A program made the translations under genes and the position numbers. This document shows positions 1 to 8,427 of a stretch of DNA of 53,477 nucleotides, in pieces. The notes beneath the pieces are model-generated. The model made no database searches, was not told the DNA's origin, and saw only the letters and a program-made list of their open reading frames with translations. This DNA is from an uncultured Collinsella sp. (GTDB taxonomy: Bacteria; Actinomycetota; Coriobacteriia; Coriobacteriales; Coriobacteriaceae): the NCBI GenBank assembly GCA_934654625.1, contig CAKUGM010000003.1, positions 1-53,477 of the forward strand, written 5' to 3'. The first letter of the stretch is position 1, and every line of letters starts with the position of its first letter.

Positions 1-1058
1 CCGTGCCCCTGCGCAAGATGCGTCAGTTCCAGGACCTGGGCCACAACGTCACCCTCATCATCGGTAACGGCACCGCGCTGATCGGCGACCCCTCGGGCAA
101 GAACTCCACTCGTCCGCAGCTGTCGCAAGAACAGATCGAGGCCAACGCCGAGACCTATGTTTCCCAGGCTATGAAGATCCTCGACCCCGAGAAGACCACT
201 ATCGTGCACAACGGCGACTGGATCTTGTCCATGGACCTGGCCGGCCTGCTGAAGGTGTGCTCCAAGTTCACCGTCGCCCGCATCCTTGAGCGCGATGACT
301 TCACCAAGCGCTATCAGTCCCAGACCCCCATCGCCCTGCATGAGTTCCTCTACCCCGTGATGCAGGCCTATGACTCGGTCATGATCAAGGCCGATGTCGA
401 GATGGGCGGCACCGACCAGCTGTTCAATCTGCTCGCCGGCCGTGAGCTCATGGAGAAGATGGATATGGAGCCGCAGATTGCGCTCACCATGCCGCTACTC
501 GAGGGTACCGATGGCGTGCGCAAGATGTCCAAGTCCTACGGCAACTACATCGGTCTTACCGATGAGCCCAAGGATATGTTCGGCAAGACGATGTCGATTC
601 CCGACGAGATGATCGGCAAGTACTATCGTCTGGCCAGCTCCTTATCTCCCGACGAGGTCGACAAGATCGACGCTGCTCTTGCCGACGGCTCTGCCGATCC
701 TTACGAGCTCAAGCGCGCTCTGGGCCGCGACCTGTGCGACACCTATCATGGTGCCGGTGCAGGCGACGAGGCCCAGGCCGAGTTCGACCGTGTGTTCAAG
801 GAAGGTCAGCTTGCCGATTTCCCCGAGAAGCACGTTGAGCTCGCCGTTAACGACGAGGGCAAGATCTATCTCGCTGGCCTGCTCAAGGATCTGGGCCTTT
901 CTGCCAGCGCGGGTGCCGCTCGTCGCGATATCGACGGCGGCGGCGTGAGGATCAACGGCAAGGCCGTGGCGCCCAAGTGCTACAACATCGATCCTTCCGA
1001 GCTCAAGGCGGGCGACACCCTCTCGGTGGGCAAGCGCAAGGGCTTCAAGCTGATCTAG
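1..1058 (+). CDS. tyrS: Tyrosyl-tRNA synthetase, C-terminal part (5' end outside window)
   Basis: Charges tRNA-Tyr with tyrosine in the cytoplasm. The visible 351 codons begin inside the Rossmann catalytic domain (IGNGTALIGDPSGK) and contain the class I KMSKS signature in RKMSKSYGNYIG. The C-terminal 65 or so residues are an S4-like RNA-binding domain (SASAGAARRDIDGGGVRING, then a GDTL turn and a basic end). The HIGH-like motif and roughly the first 55 residues lie upstream of base 1, so no start can be assigned; the reading frame begins at base 3. The KMSKS-type loop resembles the TyrZ-like subgroup of the family. The gene stops with TAG and is followed by a strong terminator. Confidence 0.95.
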   Translation, partial: VPLRKMRQFQDLGHNVTLIIGNGTALIGDPSGKNSTRPQLSQEQIEANAETYVSQAMKILDPEKTTIVHNGDWILSMDLAGLLKVCSKFTVARILERDDFTKRYQSQTPIALHEFLYPVMQAYDSVMIKADVEMGGTDQLFNLLAGRELMEKMDMEPQIALTMPLLEGTDGVRKMSKSYGNYIGLTDEPKDMFGKTMSIPDEMIGKYYRLASSLSPDEVDKIDAALADGSADPYELKRALGRDLCDTYHGAGAGDEAQAEFDRVFKEGQLADFPEKHVELAVNDEGKIYLAGLLKDLGLSASAGAARRDIDGGGVRINGKAVAPKCYNIDPSELKAGDTLSVGKRKGFKLI

Positions 1059-1093
1059 GGACAGGTTTCCTCTGCTATTTGAGCTAAAACGAC

Positions 1094-1130
1094 GAAACGG
1101 CGTCACATCGGTGGCGCCGTTTCTTTTTTA
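1094..1130 (+). terminator. Rho-independent terminator of tyrS
   Basis: A 13-bp stem (1094-1106 with 1111-1123, one G-U pair) closes a 4-base ATCG loop and is followed at once by a run of T. It lies 36 bases after the tyrS stop and just before the convergent DeoR-type gene. Confidence 0.92.
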
Positions 1131-1157
1131 TATCGAATTGGGACGTTGCGGGCTGGT

Positions 1158-1910
1158 CTAGAGGACATCGACTCCCGCGGCGGCGCAGCGCTCGAGGAAA
1201 TCAGCCGGCATGTTGCCGTCGGTGACGATGACGTCAAACTGGTCGATGTCGCAGATGGCGAAGGTCGAGATCTTACCAAGCTTGGTCGAGTCGAGCAGCA
1301 GTACCTTTTGCTCCGCCTGCTCGAGGCACGCGCGCTTGAGCTCGGCCTCCTCGTCGGAGCCGCAGGAGAGGCCCGCCGTCTTGCTGTATGAGGCGGCGCC
1401 GATGAAGACCTGGTCGAAGCGCAGCTTGCGAATCTCGCGGATGGCGCGGCTGCCGTGCAGGCACATGTTGTAACGGTTGAGGGTTCCGCCCGGCACGATC
1501 ACATCTACGGTGTCAAAATGGCCGAGCTCCATGACGTTGTAGATGCCGCAGGTAAAGACCATGAGGTGCTCGTCGGGGAGCTGGGCGGCAAATTTGGCGA
1601 GCGTGCTGCCCGAATCAAGGTAGATAGTGGTGTTGGGGCGCACGAGCTTTGCCGCCTTTGCCGCGATGGTCGTCTTGGCGTCGACGTTTTGGTTGCGGCG
1701 CACGTCGAAAAGGCCGTCGGCGCCCACGGCGAACTCGAGCGAGCGCACGCCGCCGTAGACGCGTACGAGCTTGTGTTCGCGGTCGAGCGCCTTGATATCG
1801 TTTCTGATGGTCATCTCAGAGACCTCGGGGAAGGCCTCTTTAAGCTGCGCGATGGACACACTGCTCATCTTGTTGACGAGCTCCACGATGGCGCGACGAC
1901 GTTCTTCCAT
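1158..1910 (-). CDS. DeoR-family transcriptional regulator
   Basis: A 250-residue cytoplasmic repressor-type protein. Residues 1-57 form a DeoR winged helix-turn-helix (MEERRRAIVELVNK, then SEMTIRNDIKALD). The rest is the sugar-phosphate-sensing DeoR C-terminal domain, with YLDSGSTLAKFA, VIVPGGTLN and a late DSTKLGK segment that usually forms the effector site. It is divergent from the aldolase/dehydrogenase operon starting at 2181 and probably controls it in response to a phosphorylated sugar; the effector is unknown. The ATG follows an AGGAGACCCA ribosome-binding stretch. A repeated AAACTATA octamer in the shared upstream region is a candidate operator. Confidence 0.9.
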   Translation of the reverse strand: MEERRRAIVELVNKMSSVSIAQLKEAFPEVSEMTIRNDIKALDREHKLVRVYGGVRSLEFAVGADGLFDVRRNQNVDAKTTIAAKAAKLVRPNTTIYLDSGSTLAKFAAQLPDEHLMVFTCGIYNVMELGHFDTVDVIVPGGTLNRYNMCLHGSRAIREIRKLRFDQVFIGAASYSKTAGLSCGSDEEAELKRACLEQAEQKVLLLDSTKLGKISTFAICDIDQFDVIVTDGNMPADFLERCAAAGVDVL

Positions 1911-1927
1911 TGGGTCTCCTGTTTTAG

Positions 1928-2029
1928 AAACTATAACGATTGACGTTTCTTATTATAGTTTTTGCAAAAGAAATGGCCTAAACAATCAAATTCTAAAGAG
2001 TAAATTAGAGAAAATAACCGTTAAACGGT
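1928..2029. promoter_or_regulatory. Candidate operator cluster between DeoR gene and aldolase operon
   Basis: This AT-rich stretch contrasts sharply with its GC-rich surroundings. The octamer AAACTATA occurs at 1928-1935, inverted at 1954-1961, and again at 2076-2083. The inverted copy overlaps a perfect minus-strand TATAAT (1952-1957), a likely -10 for the regulator. A 13-base dyad ACCGTTAAACGGT lies at 2017-2029, and ACCGTT recurs at 2038. These are plausible DeoR-type operators; no binding data can be seen from sequence. Confidence 0.5.
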
Positions 2030-2056
2030 AAAAATCAACCGTTTACAGAGCGTAGT

Positions 2057-2085
2057 TTTACAGTTTCTAAAATCAAAACTATAAA
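2057..2085 (+). promoter_or_regulatory. Promoter of the aldolase/dehydrogenase operon
   Basis: TTTACA at 2057-2062 and TATAAA at 2080-2085 are separated by 17 bases, each matching the sigma-70 consensus at five of six positions. The AAACTATA octamer overlaps the -10, so a bound repressor would block polymerase. The start codon is about 95 bases downstream, leaving room for a leader. Confidence 0.6.
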
Positions 2086-2180
2086 TTTCTATAGTCAAAG
2101 GCAAGCAGAGAGGTGCTTGCTCGGTCGCATTGCGAGAGGGGGTGCGGCCGTCCTAAACGAGATGAAGGAGACTGATCCGA

Positions 2181-3059
2181 ATGCTCGAGCCCATGAAGGA
2201 CTTGCTGGTTGAGGCAAAGCGCGGCGGTTACGCTGTGCCCGCGCCCAACGTGTTTGACAAGGAGAGCGTCGAGGCCGCGTTCAACGCCGCCGAGGAGCTG
2301 GACTCCCCGGTGATTCTCGACGTGGGCTATGCCATGGGTATCGAGGAGACCGGCGAGATCGCCAAATACTACGGTACCAAGCATACGCGTATCCCTTGGG
2401 CACTCAACCTCGATCACGGTGGCCCGTTCGAACATGTCATCCTGGCTATCCGCTCTGGCTACAGCTCCGTGATGGTCGATCGCTCGACGCTTTCGTTCGA
2501 AGATAACGTGGCGCAGGTTGCAGACGTGGTGCGCATCGCCCATGCCGTGGGCGTTTCTGTCGAGGCCGAGCTGGGCCATGTGGGGCAGGGCGTCGAGTAC
2601 AAGGCGACACGCGACGCGGGCCTTACGCATCCCGAGGAGGCTGCGGAGTTCGTCGAGCGCACCGGTGTGGATTGCCTGGCGGTGGCCGTGGGCACCTCGC
2701 ACGGTGTCTACAAGGGCACGCCGCACCTTGAGTTCGACCTGCTGGCTACTTTGGCCAAGGACCTTGAGATTCCGCTCGTGCTCCACGGTGGCTCCGGTAC
2801 CGGCGACGAGAATCTCCAGCGCGCCGTCAGGACGGGCATCCAGAAGGTCAACCTCTATACCGACCTGGGCGAGGCCTGGCTGCAGGCCCTCAAGCGCGAA
2901 ATCGCCATCCATGAGGGCACGGCCGAGGAGGTCACCGAGGACGAGTTCAAGAACGCCAAGAAGAAGATCACCCAGCTTATGGAGGATAGCTGCAAGAACG
3001 GCTATCAGAAGAAGCTCATGCACTACATGGAGCTCTTCGGCTCTGCCGGGCGCATCTAG
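2181..3059 (+). CDS. Class II fructose/tagatose-bisphosphate aldolase family protein
   Basis: Zinc-dependent class II aldolase of 292 residues, expected to cleave a ketose phosphate or bisphosphate to dihydroxyacetone phosphate plus an aldehyde. Zinc and active-site segments are visible: NLDHGG (about residue 76), AELGHVG, and LHGGSGTGDE with the following KVNLYTDLG phosphate-binding stretch. The length fits GatY/KbaY/FbaA-type enzymes. A GAAGGAG ribosome-binding site sits before the ATG. It is the first gene of an operon with two alcohol dehydrogenases under a divergent DeoR-type regulator, which argues for an inducible sugar or polyol pathway, not core glycolysis. The substrate cannot be told from sequence alone. 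Confidence 0.9.
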   Translation: MLEPMKDLLVEAKRGGYAVPAPNVFDKESVEAAFNAAEELDSPVILDVGYAMGIEETGEIAKYYGTKHTRIPWALNLDHGGPFEHVILAIRSGYSSVMVDRSTLSFEDNVAQVADVVRIAHAVGVSVEAELGHVGQGVEYKATRDAGLTHPEEAAEFVERTGVDCLAVAVGTSHGVYKGTPHLEFDLLATLAKDLEIPLVLHGGSGTGDENLQRAVRTGIQKVNLYTDLGEAWLQALKREIAIHEGTAEEVTEDEFKNAKKKITQLMEDSCKNGYQKKLMHYMELFGSAGRI

Positions 3060-3140
3060 TCCCGCCGCCCGAGCCGCTCCGTTCGTCCCACACCTGCGTG
3101 CGGCACCAACGACATTATCTTCAATAGAAAAGGGGAGACC

Positions 3141-4199
3141 ATGAAACCCATCGTTACCGAAACCCGTACCGCCATCATCAACGCTGCCCACGATGCCCAG
3201 ATCGTCGTTCGTCCCATCCACGACCTGGGCGAGCACGATGTGCTTATCAAGATCTTGTCCTGCAACCTGTGCACGTCTGAGTACGGCCTGTGGAGCGGCG
3301 CTCGTACCAACAAGCCGCTGCCCATGACCTTTGGCCACGAGTGGGCGGGCGAGATTATCCAGGTGGGTGAGAAGGTTTCCGGTCTTGCCGTGGGCGACTT
3401 CGTGGGAGGATCCTACACGTTCGACCCGTACTCCACCGAGGCTCTCGAGGGCCGCACTTCCGAGGCCCCCGGCGTGAAGCCCTACGATACCCAGTGGCCC
3501 GACGGCTACTATGGACGCTATGACGGCTGCGCCGAGTATCTGGTGCAGTCGCAGGAGTCCATCTATAAGTTCGAGAACAAGATCCGTCCCTCCGAGGCGG
3601 GCTTCCTGGAGCCGCTCGCCACGGTGATCAACGGCATCAAGAAGCTCGACATCAAGAAGGGCGAGACCGTGGTGGTCATCGGCGGCGGCACCATGGGCGT
3701 ACTCAACGCCCTCGTCGCCAAGCAAAAGGGCGCTCGCGTGATGGTCTCAGAGCTTATGGAGAAGAAGATCCGCGTTGCCGAGCAGCTGGGGCTCGAGGTT
3801 ATCGACGGTTCCAAGGTCGATCCTGTAGAAGAGGTGCGCGCTCGTACCGACGGTCGCGGCGCCGATACCGTGATCTTGGCAGTTGCCGCGACTGCCGCCA
3901 ACAAACAGGGCTTCGCCATGCTCAAGAAGTTGCACGGCAAGGTCTTGATGTTCGCCGCCGGCTATCCCGCGCCGGAGCTGGGCGTGGACGCCAACAAGAT
4001 TCACTACGGCAAGATGCAGATCTTCGGCACCTTCCTGGGCGAGTTCGCAGACTTCAAGGAGTCCTGCCACCTGCTGGGCTCGGGCGAGATCGATGTGTCG
4101 CCGCTTGTCGACAAGGAGTACCCGTTCGACCAGATTCAGCAGGCGTTTGAAAACGCGGTCATCCCGGGCGGCTACCGTACGACCGTCGTCATGCAGTAA
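3141..4199 (+). CDS. Zinc-dependent medium-chain alcohol/polyol dehydrogenase
   Basis: NAD(P)-dependent MDR-family oxidoreductase of 352 residues. The N-terminal GroES-like domain carries the catalytic zinc ligands Cys44 (NLCTSEYG) and His66-Glu67 (FGHEWAGE), with a further Glu in FLEPLATVING. The Rossmann nucleotide loop is GGGTMG at 181-186. The usual four-cysteine structural-zinc lobe is absent; that stretch (after GGSYTFDP) has no cysteine cluster. An AAAAGGGGAG ribosome-binding site precedes the ATG, 81 bases after the aldolase. Related proteins oxidise polyol phosphates or sugar alcohols; the substrate here is inferred only from operon context. Confidence 0.88.
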   Translation: MKPIVTETRTAIINAAHDAQIVVRPIHDLGEHDVLIKILSCNLCTSEYGLWSGARTNKPLPMTFGHEWAGEIIQVGEKVSGLAVGDFVGGSYTFDPYSTEALEGRTSEAPGVKPYDTQWPDGYYGRYDGCAEYLVQSQESIYKFENKIRPSEAGFLEPLATVINGIKKLDIKKGETVVVIGGGTMGVLNALVAKQKGARVMVSELMEKKIRVAEQLGLEVIDGSKVDPVEEVRARTDGRGADTVILAVAATAANKQGFAMLKKLHGKVLMFAAGYPAPELGVDANKIHYGKMQIFGTFLGEFADFKESCHLLGSGEIDVSPLVDKEYPFDQIQQAFENAVIPGGYRTTVVMQ

Positions 4200-4211
4200 A
4201 GGGGTTGTGCA

Positions 4212-5366
4212 ATGGCACGTTTGTTTCTCACTCCCTCGCGTATTGTCTCCGGCGAGGGCGCGCTCGACGATTCTCTCGATATTCTGGGCAAGCTGGGCAC
4301 GAAGGCCTTCGTGGTGACGGACCCCATGATGGTCAAGCTCGGCAACTGCAAGACGGTGACCGACGCCCTCGTTCGCGCTGGGCTCGATTTCGAGGTATTC
4401 GACCAGATTACGGGCGAGCCGAGCGACACTATGATTGAGGCGGGTATCGCCGCATTCAAAGCATCCGGCTGCGATATGTACGTGGGCCTCGGTGGCGGTA
4501 GCCCCATCGACGCCATGAAGGCCATCGCCATGATGGCTGCCTGCGATGGCGACATCGACGAGCAGATGGGTGTCGTCCTCGACTTCGACCGTCCTCCTCT
4601 CGTGGCCATTCCCACCACGGCGGGCACGGGCTCGGAGGCCACGCAGTTCACGATTATCAACAACACGCGTCAGGGCATCAAGATGCTTCTCGCGGGTGCC
4701 AAGGTACTGCCCGATGTCGCTATCGTGGACCCGCAATTCACGTGTACGGCGCCGGCGAGCGTCACCGCCAACACGGGTGTCGACGCTTTGTGCCATGCGC
4801 TTGAATCGGCCACGTCCAAGAAGATGCAGCCCATGAGCTACACCTTCTCGATTAGCGCTATCAAACGTATCTTGGCAAATCTCTACACGTGCTTTACCGA
4901 GCCCGATAACGTCGAGGCGCGTACGCAGATGGCCATCGCCGCCACCGAGGCGGGCATCGCCTTCAACAACGCGAGCGTGACCATCATCCATGGCATGAGC
5001 CGTCCCATCGGTGCGCTTTTCCATGTGCCGCACGGCCTCTCCAACGCCATGATCATGCTCGAGTGTCTGCGCTATGTGGTGGATGGTGCCTACCCGCAGT
5101 TCGCCGCCGTGGCGCGCGAAGTGGGCGCCTCTGTTGCGGACGATGACGAGACGGCGGCAAATGAGCTGCTCGATGTCATCGCCGACCTGCTGCGTAAGCT
5201 CAACATTCCCACGCTCGCCGGCTACGGTATCGATGTGGACGAGTTCCGCGCGCAGATTCCTAAGATGGCAAAGGACGCCATCGATTCGGGCAGCCCGGCA
5301 AATACGGTCAAACCGCTGACGGCCGCCGACCTTGAAGTGATTTACGAGCGCTTGATTTCTGCATAG
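4212..5366 (+). CDS. Iron-containing alcohol dehydrogenase (FucO/PduQ-like)
   Basis: Group III iron-dependent alcohol dehydrogenase of 384 residues, interconverting an aldehyde and an alcohol with NAD(H). Visible motifs are the nucleotide-binding GGGSPIDAMK near residue 96, IPTTAGTGSEAT, and the metal-binding histidines in CHALES, IHGMSRPIGALFHVPHG. The ATG is 12 bases after the preceding stop, with AAAGGGG as ribosome-binding site, so it is translated as part of the aldolase operon. A natural role would be reducing the aldehyde released by the aldolase (lactaldehyde- or propanal-like) to reoxidise NADH. That is inference; no microcompartment or diol dehydratase genes are nearby. Confidence 0.9.
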   Translation: MARLFLTPSRIVSGEGALDDSLDILGKLGTKAFVVTDPMMVKLGNCKTVTDALVRAGLDFEVFDQITGEPSDTMIEAGIAAFKASGCDMYVGLGGGSPIDAMKAIAMMAACDGDIDEQMGVVLDFDRPPLVAIPTTAGTGSEATQFTIINNTRQGIKMLLAGAKVLPDVAIVDPQFTCTAPASVTANTGVDALCHALESATSKKMQPMSYTFSISAIKRILANLYTCFTEPDNVEARTQMAIAATEAGIAFNNASVTIIHGMSRPIGALFHVPHGLSNAMIMLECLRYVVDGAYPQFAAVAREVGASVADDDETAANELLDVIADLLRKLNIPTLAGYGIDVDEFRAQIPKMAKDAIDSGSPANTVKPLTAADLEVIYERLISA

Positions 5367-5407
5367 CGTGCACCAGACGTTGCATTAACATTGCCCCCTT
5401 TTTCGCG

Positions 5408-5443
5408 TGCGCCCGCTTGTGACGATTGTTGCAAGCGGGCGCA
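5408..5443. terminator. Hairpin after the iron alcohol dehydrogenase
   Basis: A perfect 12-bp GC-rich stem (5408-5419 with 5432-5443) with a 12-base loop lies 41 bases after the operon's last stop codon. There is no T run behind it, so it may be a weak terminator or an RNA 3'-end stabiliser. Confidence 0.5.
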
Positions 5444-5527
5444 TTGCTGATGCGCCGTTGATGCGAAATGGGTATGCTGAGCGTGAAAGAAAGCTATCTG
5501 CATATGCTTTTGAGGAGGCATTTGAGA

Positions 5528-6322
5528 ATGATTAAGCTAATCGCTTCTGACATGGATGGCACGCTGCTCAACGAGCACGGGGAGGTTCCGCCCGAGACGT
5601 TCGAGCTTATCGAGGCTTTGCGCGAGAAGGGCGTCCATTTTGCCGCTTCCTCCGGGCGTCGCTACGATCGCTTGTGCACGTTCTTCGAGCCGGTACGCGA
5701 TCACATGGATTTCGTGGCGTCAAACGGCGCGCAGGTCTATGCGGAAGGCCAGCTGATCGATCGCGAGGTATACTCGCATCTGGCCATCCGCGAGCTCGCC
5801 CGCGTGATTGAGATGTTCGACAACCTGCACCTGGTGCTCTTCGATCGAACGAAGTCATTTTTGCTTGACGACGAGAGCAAATTCGTGCGCGAGGTGGACA
5901 AGGATCTTCCCAATGCCGAGCGCATCTGGGAGCTGCCCGATCCCGAGGTTAATATCCTCAAAGCTGCGATTTTTTGCGATGACGGCAATGTGATGGATAA
6001 CGCCTATGTGCTTCAGCGCGAGTTGGGCGACAAGTTTGTGTTCGCGCCTTCCGGTAACGCTTGGATCGACGCCTTGCAGCTGGGCGTGACCAAAGCTTCG
6101 GGCATCGCTCAGATCATGGATCATTACGGCATCAAGACCGAGGAGGTCATGGCCTTCGGCGATTCCATGAACGATTACGAGATCGTGCGCATGGTGGGCT
6201 GTGGTTGCGCCATGGCGAACGGTCGCCCCGCCCTCAAGGCCGTGGCCGACCGCGTGGTTGGCTACAACTACGAGCAAGCCGTCCAGGCCGAGATGCGCCG
6301 CATTTTGGAGGAACAGAAGTAA
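5528..6322 (+). CDS. Cof-type HAD-superfamily phosphatase
   Basis: Magnesium-dependent phosphohydrolase of 264 residues, acting on small phosphorylated metabolites such as sugar phosphates or flavin nucleotides. HAD motif I is DMDGT with Asp8 and Asp10, motif II is in AASSGR, and motif IV is FGDSMNDYEIV near the C terminus; the middle is a type IIB (Cof) cap. The start was set at the ATG at 5528 because GAGGAGG lies just upstream and the protein then begins MIKLIASDMDGT as in the family. An in-frame ATG 60 bases further up lacks such a site. It stands alone between two hairpins; the substrate is unknown. Confidence 0.9.
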   Translation: MIKLIASDMDGTLLNEHGEVPPETFELIEALREKGVHFAASSGRRYDRLCTFFEPVRDHMDFVASNGAQVYAEGQLIDREVYSHLAIRELARVIEMFDNLHLVLFDRTKSFLLDDESKFVREVDKDLPNAERIWELPDPEVNILKAAIFCDDGNVMDNAYVLQRELGDKFVFAPSGNAWIDALQLGVTKASGIAQIMDHYGIKTEEVMAFGDSMNDYEIVRMVGCGCAMANGRPALKAVADRVVGYNYEQAVQAEMRRILEEQK

Positions 6323-6336
6323 GGTTTTCCTGCTTG

Positions 6337-6465
6337 GCCGTGCGAGGCCCTGATACGCATCCTCCATGCTCAAACATACTCGAAAGGCCTTGGCTTAGCT
6401 TTGCTGAACCAAGGCCTTTCTGCGTAACTGCGCGTGGAGGGATGCGTATCAGGGCCTCGCACGGC
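6337..6465. repeat. Nested palindromic intergenic element
   Basis: A perfect 26-bp inverted repeat (6337-6362 with 6440-6465) encloses a second perfect 12-bp inverted repeat (6382-6393 with 6409-6420). Pairing of the outer arms continues inward with a bulge. The element fills the gap between the HAD gene and the TPR operon. It has no coding potential and resembles a MITE or bacterial interspersed palindrome. The inner hairpin, whose 3' arm ends CCTTTC, could also terminate the HAD transcript. Confidence 0.85.
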
Positions 6466-6621
6466 ATCCTTTGGCAACTTGTTTATTTCTCGCCGCAGCT
6501 CCGTACGCCGAAATCTCTCGACCGCTGCCGAGGATTTTGGGCAGGGTGCACAAAGAGATACTCCTTCTTCTCCGTAGAATTTCATATCAACTATGGCAAG
6601 TGCGTGAGAACAGGTGCGACT

Positions 6622-7473
6622 ATGGGATACGTAGACGAGCCGGACTATGCAGAACTCAATCAGATCGCTGAGCGGCTTCAGGCTCATATGATGCGCGGCG
6701 AGTACGCCCTTGCATATCCTGTGGCTTGCGAGGAGCTCGAATGTGCGCGCTCCATCTGCGCTCCGGACGATGTGCACCTGGCCATCGCCTTGAACGATGC
6801 CGCTTCGGTCGAGCGCTATCTTGGCCGCTACGACGATGCGCGCGAGCACTTTATCGAAGCGGGGGAGATTTTGCGCGAGGCTTGGGGCGAGACGAATTCC
6901 GAGTACGGAACGACGGTCAATAACCTGGCCGGCCTTTACCGCCTCTACAGAGATTTCGATAAAGCCGAGGAAACGTTCAAGCACGCTCTTGAGATTTATC
7001 GGTCGAGCTTGCCCGAAGACGACTGGCGTACCATCAGCTGCCACAACAATATCGGCCTGCTCTACCAAGACCAGGGCCGCTACGATGAGGCTCGCGCGTG
7101 TCACGAGCGTGCCCTGGCGCTGCTCGAGGGGTCGGCTGCCGGCACTCAGCATCCCAATTCCATTGCAACGACGCTCATGAATCTTGGTGTATGTGTGTGG
7201 CATGCGGGCGATATCGCGCGTGCGAGGGACCTCTTTGAGCGTGGGCGCGCGATGACGCTTGAGCTTAACGGCCGTGTGAGTGCAAGCTACGCGACCGCCC
7301 TCAACAACGTGGCGGGATTCCTTGCAGATCAAGGGGAGCCCGAGCGTGCGCTCGAGCTTTTTGGAGAGTCGCGTGAGATCGCGGGCGAGCTGTTTGGCAC
7401 CGAATCGCGCGCCTATACCGTGGTCTGCCAAAATATCGAGCGCGTGCGGGAGGACCTGAATGCAAGGTCTTGA
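6622..7473 (+). CDS. Tetratricopeptide-repeat protein, first gene of TPR/DUF4037/DUF4125 operon
   Basis: A 283-residue cytoplasmic protein made almost wholly of TPR helix pairs. About five repeats are visible, with typical spacing and signatures such as LGRYDDAREHFIEAGEIL, TVNNLAGLYRLYRDFDKAEE, CHNNIGLLYQDQGRYDEARA and LNNVAGFLADQGEPERALE, matching the kinesin-light-chain-like (TPR_10/12) type used for protein binding. There is no signal peptide or membrane segment. The ATG was chosen where the repeat-rich sequence begins; its ribosome-binding site (CAGGTG) is weak. The last 14 bases overlap the DUF4037 gene, implying translational coupling and a shared task. It ends in TGA, rare in this window. 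Function unknown. Confidence 0.8.
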   Translation: MGYVDEPDYAELNQIAERLQAHMMRGEYALAYPVACEELECARSICAPDDVHLAIALNDAASVERYLGRYDDAREHFIEAGEILREAWGETNSEYGTTVNNLAGLYRLYRDFDKAEETFKHALEIYRSSLPEDDWRTISCHNNIGLLYQDQGRYDEARACHERALALLEGSAAGTQHPNSIATTLMNLGVCVWHAGDIARARDLFERGRAMTLELNGRVSASYATALNNVAGFLADQGEPERALELFGESREIAGELFGTESRAYTVVCQNIERVREDLNARS

Positions 7474-8410
7474 TCTGACGCGTGAATATGCCGCCAAGGT
7501 GGCACTTCCCGAGTTGCGCCGTGGCCTGGGTGACGATGCTTTCTCGCGTATCGCCGTTGGCAGCGTGGGAGACGGTTCGGACCGTTTTGGCTTCGATGAC
7601 GACGTTTCCCGCGACCATGACTGGGGCGTTTCCCTGTGCGTTTGGACATGTGAGGGAGAGCAGGCGCTCGCCGCCTCTGCCGACCAGATCTTGCGCGCGC
7701 TTCCTTCGAACTATTGCGGTTATCCCATCTTGGGATTCCATGTCCCGGTTCCCGAGGGAAGGGCCGGCGCTTGGACCGTGGCTACCCACTACGCGTACTT
7801 TACGGGATGCGCCGAGGGGCCGCGCACGCTTGCCGAGTGGGCGCGTACGCCAGAGCATGCTCTTGCGGCGGCAACCAACGGCGGTGTGTTTTACGATGGG
7901 CCAGGTGACTTCTCGCGTATCCGCAAACGGTTGCTCTCGGGATATCCCGAACCTGTCCGTTTGCAGCGCATCGCGCAGCACTGTATGGATTATGCCCAGG
8001 CGGGCCAGTACAACCTGGTGCGCGCGGCGATTCGCGGCGACGGGGTGGGTTGCTGCTTGGCCTATGCACGCGCTGTCGAAGCCGCTTGCCTGCTTGTGCA
8101 CGAGCTCTCTCATCGTTATTGCCCGTATTACAAATGGGCCCTTACTTCGTGTGAGCGCCGCTGCGGGGAGCTCGGTCGTGCTGTTGCCGGGCACCTACGC
8201 ACAGCCGGTTCGTTTACGGGCGCCCTTGGAGCATGCAACGCGCGCGCCCTTCAAAACGGGCTCGACGATGCCGCTGCGCTGATCGTGGCCGAGCTTGCGC
8301 GTCAGGAACTTACGGATGATACATCGGTCTTTTTGCTGGACCATGTGAATACCATCAGGACATTGGGCACCGCGGCGGGGATGGCGCCGTGTGCGATGCC
8401 GCGCGACTAG
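7460..8410 (+). CDS. DUF4037-domain protein (nucleotidyltransferase-like)
   Basis: A 316-residue protein of the DUF4037 family. Near the N terminus a GSVGDGSDRFGFDDDVSRDH stretch followed by DWG resembles the G-S...D-x-D active-site layout of nucleotidyltransferase-fold enzymes, so it may transfer a nucleotide to a small molecule or protein; that activity is inferred, not established. The remainder is helical with a conserved-looking CxxYARAVEAACLLVHELSHRYCPYYKW segment (written with its first residues as x). The ATG lies inside the end of the TPR gene. The DUF4125 gene follows after 17 bases. No signal peptide is seen. Confidence 0.8.
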   Translation: MQGLDLTREYAAKVALPELRRGLGDDAFSRIAVGSVGDGSDRFGFDDDVSRDHDWGVSLCVWTCEGEQALAASADQILRALPSNYCGYPILGFHVPVPEGRAGAWTVATHYAYFTGCAEGPRTLAEWARTPEHALAAATNGGVFYDGPGDFSRIRKRLLSGYPEPVRLQRIAQHCMDYAQAGQYNLVRAAIRGDGVGCCLAYARAVEAACLLVHELSHRYCPYYKWALTSCERRCGELGRAVAGHLRTAGSFTGALGACNARALQNGLDDAAALIVAELARQELTDDTSVFLLDHVNTIRTLGTAAGMAPCAMPRD

Positions 8411-8427
8411 AGACAGGAGTGACTATC

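Noticed and set aside
6061..6621. Longer N-terminal form of the TPR protein reaching back into the HAD gene
   Set aside because: The extra 187 codons run through the HAD gene in another frame and through the palindromic element; TPR likeness begins only at 6622.
7301..8194. 297-codon open frame antisense to the TPR and DUF4037 genes
   Set aside because: Reads as an arginine-rich shadow without ribosome-binding site; the plus-strand genes have family matches.
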